Part shown: in pieces, positions 37,117 through 46,528 of the stretch
Numbering within the stretch: the stretch's first letter is position 1
How the letters are laid out: each line of letters starts with the position of its first letter
Source: Desulfobacteraceae bacterium UBA2174
GTDB taxonomy: Bacteria; Desulfobacterota; Desulfobacteria; Desulfobacterales; UBA2174
Direction of reading: 5' to 3'
Assembly: GCA_002327445.1 (NCBI GenBank)
Contig: DCWA01000012.1
Location: 175,660-239,659 of the forward strand
Length of the DNA: 64,000 nucleotides
The notes under the pieces: model-generated
The model's database searches: none
Seen by the model: the letters and a program-made list of their open reading frames with translations, nothing else
What the model was told of the DNA's origin: nothing
Made by a program: the position numbers and the translations under genes

Positions 37117-37145
37117 TTGACCTGAATCGCGGCGCGCAGTAAAAA
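37117..37145 (+). promoter_or_regulatory. Predicted universal stress gene promoter
   Basis: TTGACC, 17-bp spacer, TAAAAA; predicted start near 37152, leader about 64 nt. Confidence 0.5.
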
Positions 37146-37215
37146 CAAGGGAAATGTTGGACAGCGCCGGGCGAGAGGCTTCGACGCCGGCAACCGACGG
37201 AATGGGGAGAGAAAC

Positions 37216-38151
37216 TTGTACAAAAACAAAGTGCTCGTAGCCGTGGACGGTTCGGTCCACTCCATGGAGGCCGTACAATACGTCGCCACGGTTTTCCCGG
37301 CCGCCACCACCGCGGTGGTGCTGGCCCATGTGACCAATGAGCTTTCCGAGCTCTTCGACGACCTGGACCACAATCCGCTGTATCGCACCAAGACGAGGGC
37401 CATCAAGGAGTGGATCGCCGACAACCGGAAGGACATCGGCCTTTTCATGGACAAGGCCCGCAGCCTGTTGGAGGCCGCCGGCATCTCTTCCGATGCCATC
37501 GAGGTCAAGCTCCTTCCCCGGCGCCTCGGGGTTTGCCAGGACCTGATCCGGGAAACCTACGAGGGCTACGCCGCCGTGGTGGTGGGCCGGGCGGGGATGA
37601 GCCGGATCAAGGACATCCTGTTCAAAAGCGCCGCCGTCCATCTGGTGGGCAAGGTGAAGCACCTGCCGATCATCGTGGTGGGGGGCACCCCGATCTCCAA
37701 CCGCGTGATGATCGCCTTCGACGGTTCCCACGGCGCCATGAAGGGGGTTTCGTGGGTGGGCGCCCTGCTGGCCGGCGGGGACAACGAGGTCATTACCTAC
37801 AGCATCCTGAGCACCAACGGGCACTTCTGGGTGGGGGACAAGGAGATTTTTCTCCCCAAGGACGCCGAGGATCCCCTGGCGGCCGGCAAGGCCATGATCG
37901 GCCCTCACCTCGAAGCGGCCCGCGGGTGTCTGATGGCGGCCGGGCTGGCTCCGAACCGGGTGGCCAGCCGGGTGATCGCCCTGGAGCAGGACCGGGCCTT
38001 TGCCCTGGTGGAAACCGCCATGGGATGCGGCTACGGCACCCTGGTGATCGGGCGCCGGGGGCTGATCGGCTTCATCGAGGCCGTCATGGGGGGGCGGGTG
38101 AGCCAGAAAGTGCTCAAGATGGCCGACGACTTGACGATCTGGATTGTCTGA
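37216..38151 (+). CDS. Tandem-domain universal stress protein
   Basis: A 311-aa protein with two UspA domains (about 1-150 and 165-311). Each starts with a strand and acidic loop (VLVAVDGSVHSMEA; VMIAFDGSHGAMKG) and ends with a nucleotide-binding loop (VGRAGMSRIKDILF; IGRRGLIGFIEAVMGG). Both loops approximate the ATP-binding GxxG-9x-G motif. The start is TTG at 37216, with GGGGAGAG upstream. It is divergent from the rnf operon, so it may be linked to energy or redox stress. Confidence 0.85.
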   Translation: MYKNKVLVAVDGSVHSMEAVQYVATVFPAATTAVVLAHVTNELSELFDDLDHNPLYRTKTRAIKEWIADNRKDIGLFMDKARSLLEAAGISSDAIEVKLLPRRLGVCQDLIRETYEGYAAVVVGRAGMSRIKDILFKSAAVHLVGKVKHLPIIVVGGTPISNRVMIAFDGSHGAMKGVSWVGALLAGGDNEVITYSILSTNGHFWVGDKEIFLPKDAEDPLAAGKAMIGPHLEAARGCLMAAGLAPNRVASRVIALEQDRAFALVETAMGCGYGTLVIGRRGLIGFIEAVMGGRVSQKVLKMADDLTIWIV

Positions 38152-38278
38152 AAAGAGTGGTCCGGCCCCTTGATTTCCGGCCCGGATCTGCGCTAATTTG
38201 CCCAGAACGCTGCTTTATTTCCACCATTTTTGCGAAGGGCCGCGCTGCGACCGTTTCGCCACAGATCGAGGAGGACTC

Positions 38279-39340
38279 ATGGAGATCAAGGTCACCCGCG
38301 CCGCCCAACTCAAACCCAAGCCGGACGAAAACCGCCTCGGCTTCGGCCAGATCTTCACCGATCACATGCTGAACCTGGACTACAGTCCGGACAAAGGCTG
38401 GCACGACCCGCGGGTGGAACCTTACGGGCCCATCGCCATGCCGCCTTCGGCCATGGTGCTCCACTACGGCCAGGCGATCTTCGAAGGACTCAAGGCCTAT
38501 CGCAACCCCGCCGGGAAGATTCAGCTTTTCCGGCCACGGGCCAATATCGAGCGGCTCAACCGCTCCGCCAAGCGCATGTGCATCCCTCAAATGGATCCCG
38601 ACCTGCTCCTGGAAAGCCTCAAAACCTTGCTGCGCATCGAGCAGGACTGGGTCCCGGGAGCCGCGGGCACGTCGCTGTACATCCGGCCCACCGTCATCGC
38701 CACCGACCCGTTTCTCGGGGTGCGGGCCTCGCACACCTACCGTTATTTCGTCATCCTCTCCCCGGTGGGTGCCTACTATGCCGAGGGGTTCAACCCGGTG
38801 AAAATCTGGGTGACCCGCGATTACGTGCGCGCCGTGCGGGGCGGGGTCGGCGAGGCCAAGACGCCCGGCAACTACGCCGCCAGCCTCCTGGCGGGAGAAG
38901 AGGCGCACCGGGCCGGCTACACCCAGGTGCTCTGGCTGGACGGCGTCGAGCAGAAGTACGTCGAGGAAGTCGGGGCGATGAACATCTTCTTCGTGATCGA
39001 CGACGAAGTGGTCACACCGGCGCTCAACGGCAGCATCCTGCCGGGCGTCACGCGGGATTCGGTCCTCACCCTGGCGCGCCATTGGGGAATCAAGGCCAGC
39101 GAGCGGCGCATCGGCATCGACGAGGTGATGGCCGCCCACGCCGCCGGACGGTTGAAGGAAATCTTCGGCGCGGGAACGGCGGCGGTGATCTCGCCGGTGG
39201 GCGAACTCAAATACGGCGACCAGACTCTGACCGTGGGCGACGGCAAGGTCGGCCCGCTCAGCCAGCGGCTCTACGACGAGCTGGTGGCCATCCAGTACGG
39301 AAAGGCGCCGGATCCCATGGGCTGGGTGGAGCCGGTCTAA
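38279..39340 (+). CDS. ilvE: Branched-chain amino acid aminotransferase
   Basis: A 353-aa class IV PLP aminotransferase. Motifs: LHYGQAIFEGLKAYR, SLYIRPTVIA, the PLP-Lys region EAKTPGNYAASL and VEEVGAMNIFFV. It converts branched-chain 2-oxo acids to Leu, Ile and Val. The ATG at 38279 has GGAGGA just upstream. It belongs to the ~350-aa BCAT (eukaryote/Bacillus-like) subgroup rather than the ~300-aa E. coli type. Confidence 0.93.
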   Translation: MEIKVTRAAQLKPKPDENRLGFGQIFTDHMLNLDYSPDKGWHDPRVEPYGPIAMPPSAMVLHYGQAIFEGLKAYRNPAGKIQLFRPRANIERLNRSAKRMCIPQMDPDLLLESLKTLLRIEQDWVPGAAGTSLYIRPTVIATDPFLGVRASHTYRYFVILSPVGAYYAEGFNPVKIWVTRDYVRAVRGGVGEAKTPGNYAASLLAGEEAHRAGYTQVLWLDGVEQKYVEEVGAMNIFFVIDDEVVTPALNGSILPGVTRDSVLTLARHWGIKASERRIGIDEVMAAHAAGRLKEIFGAGTAAVISPVGELKYGDQTLTVGDGKVGPLSQRLYDELVAIQYGKAPDPMGWVEPV

Positions 39341-39395
39341 GTTCCAACCCATTGAAAAACCGTCACATCTCGCAGATTGGATGCCGAGGAGGACC

Positions 39396-40778
39396 ATGCC
39401 GGAATCACACCTGGAGGACTTCGAGGCCAAGATGCGCCAGGCGGGATTGCCCTGCGAGATCATCGACACCTTCGGCGATTATTACCGGCAACTGGTCCGC
39501 GGCGAGACCGGGCTGATCAGCGACGCCGAGATCCGGCCGGTGGCCGACGAGGAGATCGCTGTCCTCGAAGACCTGTCCCCCTATGCCGGAACCGGGGCCG
39601 AGGCGTTGCCCCGGGCGGTGATGATCGTGCTCAACGGGGGGTTGGGCACCACCATGGGCCTCACCCGGGCCAAGTCCCTCATGCGGGTCAAGGACGGCCT
39701 GACCTTTCTGGAGGTCATCGTGCGCCAGGCGGCGCGGAACGGGGCGCGCCTGGCGCTGATGAACAGCTTCAACACCGACCGGGACACCCGGGACGTCATC
39801 GGGCGCCTCAATCCGGCCGAGGCGCCCCTGATGTTCACCCAGCACAAGTATCCCAAGGTGCTGCGGGACGCGCTGACGCCGGCGTCCTGGCCCCCGGATC
39901 CGGAGCTGGAATGGAACCCGCCGGGCCACGGGGACGTGTTCATGGCCCTGTGGGTCTCGGGCACCCTGGAGCGGCTGCAGGAAGAGGGGATCCGCTATGC
40001 CCTGATCCGCAACGTGGACAACCTCGGGGCTTCCCTGGACGAGGCCCTGCTGGGATATTTCGCCTCCGAAAACCTGCCGTTCATGATGGAGGTGGCCCCC
40101 AAGACCCCTTCGGACGTCAAGGGCGGCCATATCGCCCGCCACGTCAACGGGCGCCTGATCCTGCGCGAGGCGGCCCAGTGCCCCAAGGCCGAGATGGCGG
40201 CTTTCACGGACATCGCGCGTTACCGGTTTTTCAATACCAATAATGTCTGGGTCAACCTCGAAGCGCTCAGGGAGCTGATCCGGCAAAGCGGCCGGGTGCG
40301 CCTGCCGATCATCCTCAACCCCAAGACCCTCGATCCCCGCGACCCCCAAAGCCCGCCGGTCTATCAGATCGAAACCGCCATGGGGGCGGCCATCGGGCTT
40401 TTCGAAGGCGCCGGGGCGGTACGGGTGCCCCGCACCCGTTTCATTCCGGTCAAGAGCACCAACGAGCTGCTCGCCGTGCGCAGCGATTGCTATGTCTTTT
40501 CCGATCGCCAGCGGCTGGTCCCCAATCCGCAGCGCACGCTCCAGGAGATTCAGATCCGGCTCGACCCGGCCTTTTTCGGCCACCGCGACATGTTCAACGA
40601 CCGGATCCCGGTGGGCGGCGAGCCGTCGCTGAAGGACTGCCGGTCCCTCGCCATCACCGGGGACGTGCGCTTCGAGCCCGGGGTGCGGCTGGTGGGTGAG
40701 GTGCGCATTACCCACAGCGGCAGCGCCCAGGCCGTCATCCCGGCCGGATCCGTCATCGAGGGAGACTTGGTGCTGTAA
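39396..40778 (+). CDS. UTP-glucose-1-phosphate uridylyltransferase, UDPGP (eukaryotic) type
   Basis: A 460-aa protein of the UDPGP family. The nucleotide-binding loop VLNGGLGTTMGLTRAKS, then FNTDRDT, GHGDVFMAL and IRNVDNLGA are the UGPase signature. It makes UDP-glucose from glucose-1-phosphate. This family is unrelated in detail to the bacterial GalU type. The second of two in-frame ATGs (39396) has GAGGAGGA upstream. It directly precedes the debranching-enzyme gene. Confidence 0.88.
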   Translation: MPESHLEDFEAKMRQAGLPCEIIDTFGDYYRQLVRGETGLISDAEIRPVADEEIAVLEDLSPYAGTGAEALPRAVMIVLNGGLGTTMGLTRAKSLMRVKDGLTFLEVIVRQAARNGARLALMNSFNTDRDTRDVIGRLNPAEAPLMFTQHKYPKVLRDALTPASWPPDPELEWNPPGHGDVFMALWVSGTLERLQEEGIRYALIRNVDNLGASLDEALLGYFASENLPFMMEVAPKTPSDVKGGHIARHVNGRLILREAAQCPKAEMAAFTDIARYRFFNTNNVWVNLEALRELIRQSGRVRLPIILNPKTLDPRDPQSPPVYQIETAMGAAIGLFEGAGAVRVPRTRFIPVKSTNELLAVRSDCYVFSDRQRLVPNPQRTLQEIQIRLDPAFFGHRDMFNDRIPVGGEPSLKDCRSLAITGDVRFEPGVRLVGEVRITHSGSAQAVIPAGSVIEGDLVL

Positions 40779-40879
40779 GTGATGGCCACCCGTTTTTGGC
40801 GGCACCGGCGGGATGACGCCGGAAAATGCCGAGATCCGAAACCCGAACCCGCAACCTGCAAGCCGCACCCGGGCACCCC

Positions 40880-43800
40880 ATGACCCACCTCGCCACCCTG
40901 GCCCAGGACCCGCCGCCCGGCCACCGGTTGATCCGCTTTGCCGGCGACGTGCTCACCCTTCGCTTGACGCTGCCGGAGAAGATGCCTGGCACCGCCTGGA
41001 TCCGGACCAATATCGGCCATGCGGGGATCCGCCGGGCCGAAGTCATCGCCTCGGTGGAGACCCATCGGCCCTTCGCCGGCCACGACTGGTACGACGTGGC
41101 CATGCGCCGCCTGGACGAGCTGACCTTCGAGGCCCGCCTGCCCCTGGTGGAAATCGGCCAGTTCTGCGCCAAGTGCTTCTTTTTGCCCGAGGGCAGCGAC
41201 CAGCCCCTATGGCCGCCGGGCGACAACGTGGCCATCAAGGTCGATCCGGCCGATACCTGCTGCGCCAACATCATCTACAACGCCTTCGTGCGCCAGTTCG
41301 GCCCCAACCGGGACGGCCGCGGCGGCGGCGGGGATCCGGAAGCCATCGCGGCCCTGGATCGCAGCGGCTACACGGTGATTCCCCCTTCGGGAACGTTCCG
41401 CGACCTGATCGCCCACCTCGATTTCATCTTCGATCGCCTCGGCTGCCGGATCGTGCAACTGCTGCCCATTCACCGCATTCCCACCACCTACGCCCGCATG
41501 GGGCGTTTCGGCAGCCCGTATGCCGCCCTGAGCTTCACCGGCGTCGACCCGGCCCTGGCGGTCTTCGATCCGTCGGCCACGCCCATGGAACAGTTTCTCG
41601 AACTGGTCGATGCCGTCCATGCCCGCGAGGGGAAGGTGATTCTGGACATCGCCATCAACCACACCGGATGGGCCGCGCGGCTGCATCACGAACATCCCGA
41701 GTGGCTGGTGCGCGATCCGGAAGGCCGGATCGAAACGCCCGGGGCCTGGGGGGTGGTCTGGGCCGACCTGACCCGCCTGGACTACAACCGCCGAGATCTG
41801 TGGCACTACATGGCCGATGTCTTTCTGACCTGGTGTCGCCGGGGGGTGGACGGATTCCGCTGCGATGCCGGCTACATGGTGCCGCTGGAAGCCTGGCGCT
41901 ACATCATCGCCGCCGTGCGCCAGCAGTTCCCCTACACGCTCTTTTTCCTCGAAGGGCTCGGCGGCAAGGTGTCGGTGACCCGCGCCTTGCTGCAGGAGGC
42001 CAACTTCAACTGGGCCTACTCGGAGCTGTTCCAGAACTACGACCGCGGGCAGATCGAATACTACCTGCCGCCGGCCATCGAGATCGCCGAGGGGGACGGG
42101 GCCCTGGTGCACTTTGCCGAAACTCACGACAACAACCGTCTGGCGGCCCGATCCCACGAATTCGCCCGCCTGCGCACCGCCCTGTGCGCCCTGTGCGCCC
42201 ACCAGGGGGCCTTCGCCTTCACCAACGGCGTGGAGTGGCTGGCCACCGAGAAGATCGACGTGCATGGCGCGCCCAGCCTCAACTGGGGCGCCGTGCCGAA
42301 CCTGGTGGACCATTTGGCCCGCCTCCACACCCTGCTGCGGCACCATCCGGTCTTCCACGACCGGGCCATCCAGCGTCTGGTTCAGGCCGGTGTCGGCAAC
42401 CACGTGGTCGTCGAACGGCGCCACGGGCCTTCCGGTCGACGGTTGTGGATCGCGGCCAACCTCGACGACCGGCACCCCGTGACCGCCTTTTGGCAATGCG
42501 ATGCCGAGCCCGGCCAATGGACGGACCTGCTGGCCGGAGAGGCCGCGACGGTGGAGCGGGTGGACGGTTTGCTCGCCTGCTTCCTGTCTCCGGGCCAGGT
42601 GCGCTGCCTCAGCCGCCACCCCGAAGACAAGGGGCTTCTGGAAGGAGGCTTCGGGCCCGGGCGTCGGACCCCGCCGCGTGCCCTGGAACAGCGCCTGCGG
42701 GCCGTGGTGCTGCGGGTGTACCGGTATTTTTACGGCGACGGAGACCTGGCCGACTTCGATCCGGGCGCGCAGGTAGCGGCGCTCTGCAGCGACCCGGAGT
42801 CCTTTTGCGCCCGCCTGGATCCGACCCATCCGCCCGTGGCGCCGGTGGTGGTCTGGAACTGGCCCCGGGACGCCAGACGCCAGGTGATGGTGCCGCCGGG
42901 CCATTTTTTCCTGGTGCGGGCCCCCCACCGCTTCCGGGTGCGCATGGTGGAAGGCGAGACGACCCTTGCCGTGGAGGATGCGCTGCCGTTGACCGATGGG
43001 GGATTTTTCGCCCTGTTGAAGCCCCTGCCGCCCGTACCTGAGTGGACCGAACGGTCCCTGGCGCTGGCGGTGTACGAGGCCGGCGATCGGGCCGAACGGA
43101 CCAGCGCACCGCTGCTGTTTTTGCCCCCGGCCGGATCCGGCCGGCCGGCCCGGCTGTTCGCGCGTCCGGACGCCAGGGACAATCTGCTGGCGCTGCTGAC
43201 CAACGGCCGCGGCGGCATGGCCCGGGCCTACGCGGCCTGGGGGCAAATCGCCAGCAAGTACGACGCGCTGCTGGCGGCCAACCTCGATCCGGCCGTGCCG
43301 GTGGACCGCTGGATCCTGCTGACCCGCTGCCGGGCCTGGGTCGTTTTCCAGGGGTACTCGACGCCGGTGACCCGGGACTGCCTGGAGCGCTTTTTCCTCG
43401 ACGAGGCCGGCCGGCCCTGTTGGTGTTTCATCCTGCCGGCGGGGCAGGGCCAGCACCTGGAGCTGGCGGTGCGCATGGAGATGCCCGAGGGGCTGAACGC
43501 CCTGCGGATCACCTTCCAGCGGGAATCGGCCGAGGGCCAACCCGACCGCCTGCCCGATGATCGCCCCGTGCGATTGATCCTGCGGCCGGACATCGAGGAC
43601 CGCAGCTTTCATGATCTCACCAAGGCCTACACCGGCCCCGAGAACCGCTGGCCCGGGGCGGTCACCGCTTTCGAAGACGGATTCCGCTTCGCCCCGGATC
43701 CGTCGCGATCCTTTGCCATGCGCTTGCCGGGGGGCGTTTTCCAACGGGAGCCGGAATGGCAGTACATGGTGTATCGTCCTCTGGAGGCGGAGCGGGGGAT

Positions 43801-45160
43801 GGATCCCGATTCGGATCTGTTCAGCCCGGGATATTTCCGCATCCGGCTGCCCGGGGGGGAGCGGGTCCGTCTGGACGCCTGGGCCGACGCCGATCTTCCC
43901 CCGGATTCCGCGGAGGCGGCCTCCGTGCCCGCGCAACCGCCGCCTCCGCCACACCTTTCCGAGCTGCTCGGCCGCTCCCTGTCCCGCTTCGTGGTACGGC
44001 GCGATCGGCATCGCACCGTCATTGCCGGCTACCCCTGGTTTCTGGATTGGGGCCGCGACACGCTCATCGCGGTGCGCGGGCTCATCGCCGACGGCCGCCT
44101 GGCCGAGGCACGCGACATCCTCATCCAGTTCGCCCGCTTCGAGGACCGCGGCACCCTGCCCAACATGATCCGGGGCCGGGACGCCACCAACCGGGACACT
44201 TCCGACGCGCCCTTGTGGTTCTGCGTCGCCTGCCGCGATTATCTCAAGGCCGCCGGCGACACCGATCTGCTGGCGGCCGACTGCGACGGCCGGCGCCTGG
44301 AGGAGGTGATCCTGGACCTGGGCCGGGGCCTGTGCGGCGGTGCGCCCAACGGGGTGGCGATGGATCCGGCCAGTGGCCTGCTCTTCAGTCCGGCGCATTT
44401 CACCTGGATGGACACCAATCACCCGGCCGGATCGCCGCGCCAGGGGTACCCGGTGGAGATTCAAGCGCTCTGGCACGCATCCCTGGAGTTGATGGCCGCG
44501 GTGGACCCCGACAAGTCCTGGCGGCAACTTTCGCACAAGGTGAAACAGTCCATCATCCAGTTGTTTTGGGATCCGGAGACGGGCTACCTGGTCGATTGCC
44601 GTCACGGCGCCCCCGGCGTCCCGGCCCACCAGGCCGGGGCCGACGATGCCCTGCGGCCGAACCAGTTGTTCGCCGTCACCCTGGGGGCGGTGACCGATCC
44701 GGCCGTGGCGGCCGCGGTGGTCCGATCCTGCCGGGAGCTGATCGTTCCGGGGGCCGTGCGGAGCCTGGCCGACCGCCCGGTGGGACGACCCCTGCCGGTC
44801 GTGCATCAGGGTCAGTTGCTCAACAATCCCCATCACCCCTACCAGGGGCGCTACCTGGGTGACGAGGACAGTCGCCGCAAGCCGGCCTACCATAACGGGA
44901 CGGCCTGGACCTGGCTTTTTCCGGTGTTTTGCGAGGCCTGGGTGGCGGCTTTCGGCCCCCCGGCCCTGGAGACGGCGCGATGCTGGCTCGAGAGCGGCCT
45001 GCGCCTGATGGGTTCCCGCTGCCTGGAGCAGGTGCCGGAGATTCTGGACGGCGATGCCCCGCATGCGCCGCGGGGATGCGATGCCCAGGCCTGGGGGGTG
45101 AGCGAACTGCTGCGGGTCTGGCGCCTCTTTCACCGGGACGAACCGGCCGCGGATCGCTGA
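40880..45160 (+). CDS. Two-domain glycogen debranching enzyme, AGL-like (GH13 plus amylo-1,6-glucosidase)
   Basis: A 1,426-aa enzyme. The N-terminal part holds an alpha-amylase (GH13) barrel with nucleophile Asp in VDGFRCDAGY, acid/base Glu in LFFLEGLGG and transition-state Asp in FAETHDNNR. The C-terminal part (from about 1030) is an (alpha/alpha)6 amylo-alpha-1,6-glucosidase domain: FLDWGRDTLIAVRGLIADG, NMIRGRDATNRDTSDAPLWF and TWMDTNHP. This order and size match eukaryotic glycogen debranching enzyme (4-alpha-glucanotransferase plus glucosidase) rather than bacterial GlgX. The start at 40880 is chosen for its position after the UGPase gene; the frame is open to 40826. Confidence 0.87.
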   Translation: MTHLATLAQDPPPGHRLIRFAGDVLTLRLTLPEKMPGTAWIRTNIGHAGIRRAEVIASVETHRPFAGHDWYDVAMRRLDELTFEARLPLVEIGQFCAKCFFLPEGSDQPLWPPGDNVAIKVDPADTCCANIIYNAFVRQFGPNRDGRGGGGDPEAIAALDRSGYTVIPPSGTFRDLIAHLDFIFDRLGCRIVQLLPIHRIPTTYARMGRFGSPYAALSFTGVDPALAVFDPSATPMEQFLELVDAVHAREGKVILDIAINHTGWAARLHHEHPEWLVRDPEGRIETPGAWGVVWADLTRLDYNRRDLWHYMADVFLTWCRRGVDGFRCDAGYMVPLEAWRYIIAAVRQQFPYTLFFLEGLGGKVSVTRALLQEANFNWAYSELFQNYDRGQIEYYLPPAIEIAEGDGALVHFAETHDNNRLAARSHEFARLRTALCALCAHQGAFAFTNGVEWLATEKIDVHGAPSLNWGAVPNLVDHLARLHTLLRHHPVFHDRAIQRLVQAGVGNHVVVERRHGPSGRRLWIAANLDDRHPVTAFWQCDAEPGQWTDLLAGEAATVERVDGLLACFLSPGQVRCLSRHPEDKGLLEGGFGPGRRTPPRALEQRLRAVVLRVYRYFYGDGDLADFDPGAQVAALCSDPESFCARLDPTHPPVAPVVVWNWPRDARRQVMVPPGHFFLVRAPHRFRVRMVEGETTLAVEDALPLTDGGFFALLKPLPPVPEWTERSLALAVYEAGDRAERTSAPLLFLPPAGSGRPARLFARPDARDNLLALLTNGRGGMARAYAAWGQIASKYDALLAANLDPAVPVDRWILLTRCRAWVVFQGYSTPVTRDCLERFFLDEAGRPCWCFILPAGQGQHLELAVRMEMPEGLNALRITFQRESAEGQPDRLPDDRPVRLILRPDIEDRSFHDLTKAYTGPENRWPGAVTAFEDGFRFAPDPSRSFAMRLPGGVFQREPEWQYMVYRPLEAERGMDPDSDLFSPGYFRIRLPGGERVRLDAWADADLPPDSAEAASVPAQPPPPPHLSELLGRSLSRFVVRRDRHRTVIAGYPWFLDWGRDTLIAVRGLIADGRLAEARDILIQFARFEDRGTLPNMIRGRDATNRDTSDAPLWFCVACRDYLKAAGDTDLLAADCDGRRLEEVILDLGRGLCGGAPNGVAMDPASGLLFSPAHFTWMDTNHPAGSPRQGYPVEIQALWHASLELMAAVDPDKSWRQLSHKVKQSIIQLFWDPETGYLVDCRHGAPGVPAHQAGADDALRPNQLFAVTLGAVTDPAVAAAVVRSCRELIVPGAVRSLADRPVGRPLPVVHQGQLLNNPHHPYQGRYLGDEDSRRKPAYHNGTAWTWLFPVFCEAWVAAFGPPALETARCWLESGLRLMGSRCLEQVPEILDGDAPHAPRGCDAQAWGVSELLRVWRLFHRDEPAADR

Positions 45161-45199
45161 GGTCCGAGGCGTGCCCTTTTGACGCCTTGCCCTCCGCCG

Positions 45200-45590
45200 T
45201 CATTCCGAGGAGTCCCCTCTTTTTGTCATTCCGAGGAGTATCCCCTTTTTGTCATTCCGAGGAGCCCCCCTTTTTCTGTCATTCCGAGGAGCGCAGCGAC
45301 GAGGAATCTCTTCGAGTTTGCTGCCCTTTTCCGGTGGTCTTCCCGACTACAGATCCCTCGCTTAGCTCGGGATGACATATGGAAAGGGGCGCCATCCCGA
45401 GGAGTACCCCCTTTTTGTCATTCCGAGGAGCGCAGCGACGAGGAATCTCTTCGAGTTTGCTGCCCTTTTCCGGTGGTCTTCCCGACCGCAGATCCCTCGC
45501 TGACGCCCGGAATGACAGGGGAAAGGGGGGCATTCCGAGGCGCCTCTATTCTATCATTCCGAGGAGCGCAGCGACGAGGAATCCCCGCGC
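45200..45590. repeat. Palindromic repeat cluster 2 (two full copies plus half-units)
   Basis: Three tandem left-half units (TGTCATTCCGAGGAG + C/T-rich) at 45199-45276, full copies at 45277-45377 and 45416-45517, and a truncated third copy reaching the 3' end of the TerC gene. Lies between convergent genes. Confidence 0.9.
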
Positions 45591-45591
45591 A

Positions 45592-46314
45592 TCAAGCCTT
45601 GGCATCCCCGCCGGCCGTCCGGTGCTCACGGTTGTACGTATAGCGCATCTGGAGCAGCTCCACGCCCAGGGCGAAGCCCATGGGCAGGTAGATGTAGGCT
45701 TTGGGCACGTGGCGGTGGAGCCCCTCCATGAAAATCGTCACGCCGATGGTGATGAGAAACGACAGCGCCAGGATTTTGAGCGCCGGGTGGCGCAGGATGA
45801 AATCCCCGACGGGGCCGGCGAAAAACAGGATTCCGGCAAAAGAGACCACCACGGCCGAGACGATGATCATCAGGTGGTCCGTCAGGCCCACGGCGGTGAT
45901 CACAGAGTCGATGGAAAAGACGATGTCCAGCAGCACGATCTGCGCCACCACGGACTTCAGGCTGGCACCGACGGAGGTCGGGCCGGTGCTCTGCACCTCG
46001 TCATGGGCCAGCTCCACGGTGTGGTGGATTTCGCGCACGGCCTTGTAGAGGAGGAAGAGGCCGCCGGCCAACAGGACCAGGTCGCGGGTGGAGAGATTGG
46101 CCACCACCGGCTCCGTCAAGCCGGCCAGGGTGATGACGACCAGCAGCATCACCAGCCGTGCCACCATTGCCACCACCAGGCCGATGATCCGGGCCCGCCG
46201 TCGCAGGGCGGAGGGCAGGCGTGCCACGAAGATGGCGATCACCAGGACGTTGTCCACCCCCAGGACCAGCTCCAACCCGATCAACAGCAGCAGCACGCCC
46301 AGCGCATCCATCAT
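45592..46314 (-). CDS. TerC family integral membrane protein (YjbE-like)
   Basis: A 240-aa protein with about seven transmembrane helices. The TerC hallmark LELVLGVDNVLVIAIF near the N-terminus and VVAQIVLLDIVFSIDSVITAVG in the middle carry the conserved membrane Asp residues. TerC-family proteins have been linked to metal (Mn) export and membrane-protein metalation. A GGGAGG ribosome-binding site precedes the tandem ATGs. It interrupts the glycogen gene cluster in the opposite orientation. Confidence 0.9.
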   Translation of the reverse strand: MMDALGVLLLLIGLELVLGVDNVLVIAIFVARLPSALRRRARIIGLVVAMVARLVMLLVVITLAGLTEPVVANLSTRDLVLLAGGLFLLYKAVREIHHTVELAHDEVQSTGPTSVGASLKSVVAQIVLLDIVFSIDSVITAVGLTDHLMIIVSAVVVSFAGILFFAGPVGDFILRHPALKILALSFLITIGVTIFMEGLHRHVPKAYIYLPMGFALGVELLQMRYTYNREHRTAGGDAKA

Positions 46315-46528
46315 CGCGCACCTCCCTGAAAAGGTTCGTCCATCCCGTAGTTGACGGTCATCCTACCGCAACCGGATGGCGATGGGAAGCGGTCCGCGCT
46401 GGCATCGACACTTGCCACGGTTGTTGCTTTCATTGTAAGAATAAATAGATATGTATCGCGACGCCCCGCCCGACCCTGGCGGCCGCGCCGCGAAGGCGCC
46501 AACCGTGCAAACGAGGTCATGTCGAAAG

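Larger units (their letters stand above)
36915..37215. other. Divergent intergenic region between rnfC and the universal stress gene
   Basis: About 300 bp without a gene, AT-rich in the centre. It contains outward promoters for both flanks (37021-37049 minus; 37117-37145 plus, with a possible second plus promoter TTGGAA-17-TATTTA at 37076-37104). AAATGC/GCATTT inverted segments around 37060-37090 could be an operator. Confidence 0.6.

Noticed and set aside
41207..45133. 1308-codon minus-strand open frame antisense to the debranching enzyme
   Set aside because: Shadow frame; the plus strand has complete GH13 and glucosidase catalytic motifs.
46400..46415. Possible sigma-54 promoter TGGCATCGACACTTGC ahead of glgP
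   Set aside because: GG and GC are 11 bp apart instead of 10, which normally abolishes sigma-54 recognition.
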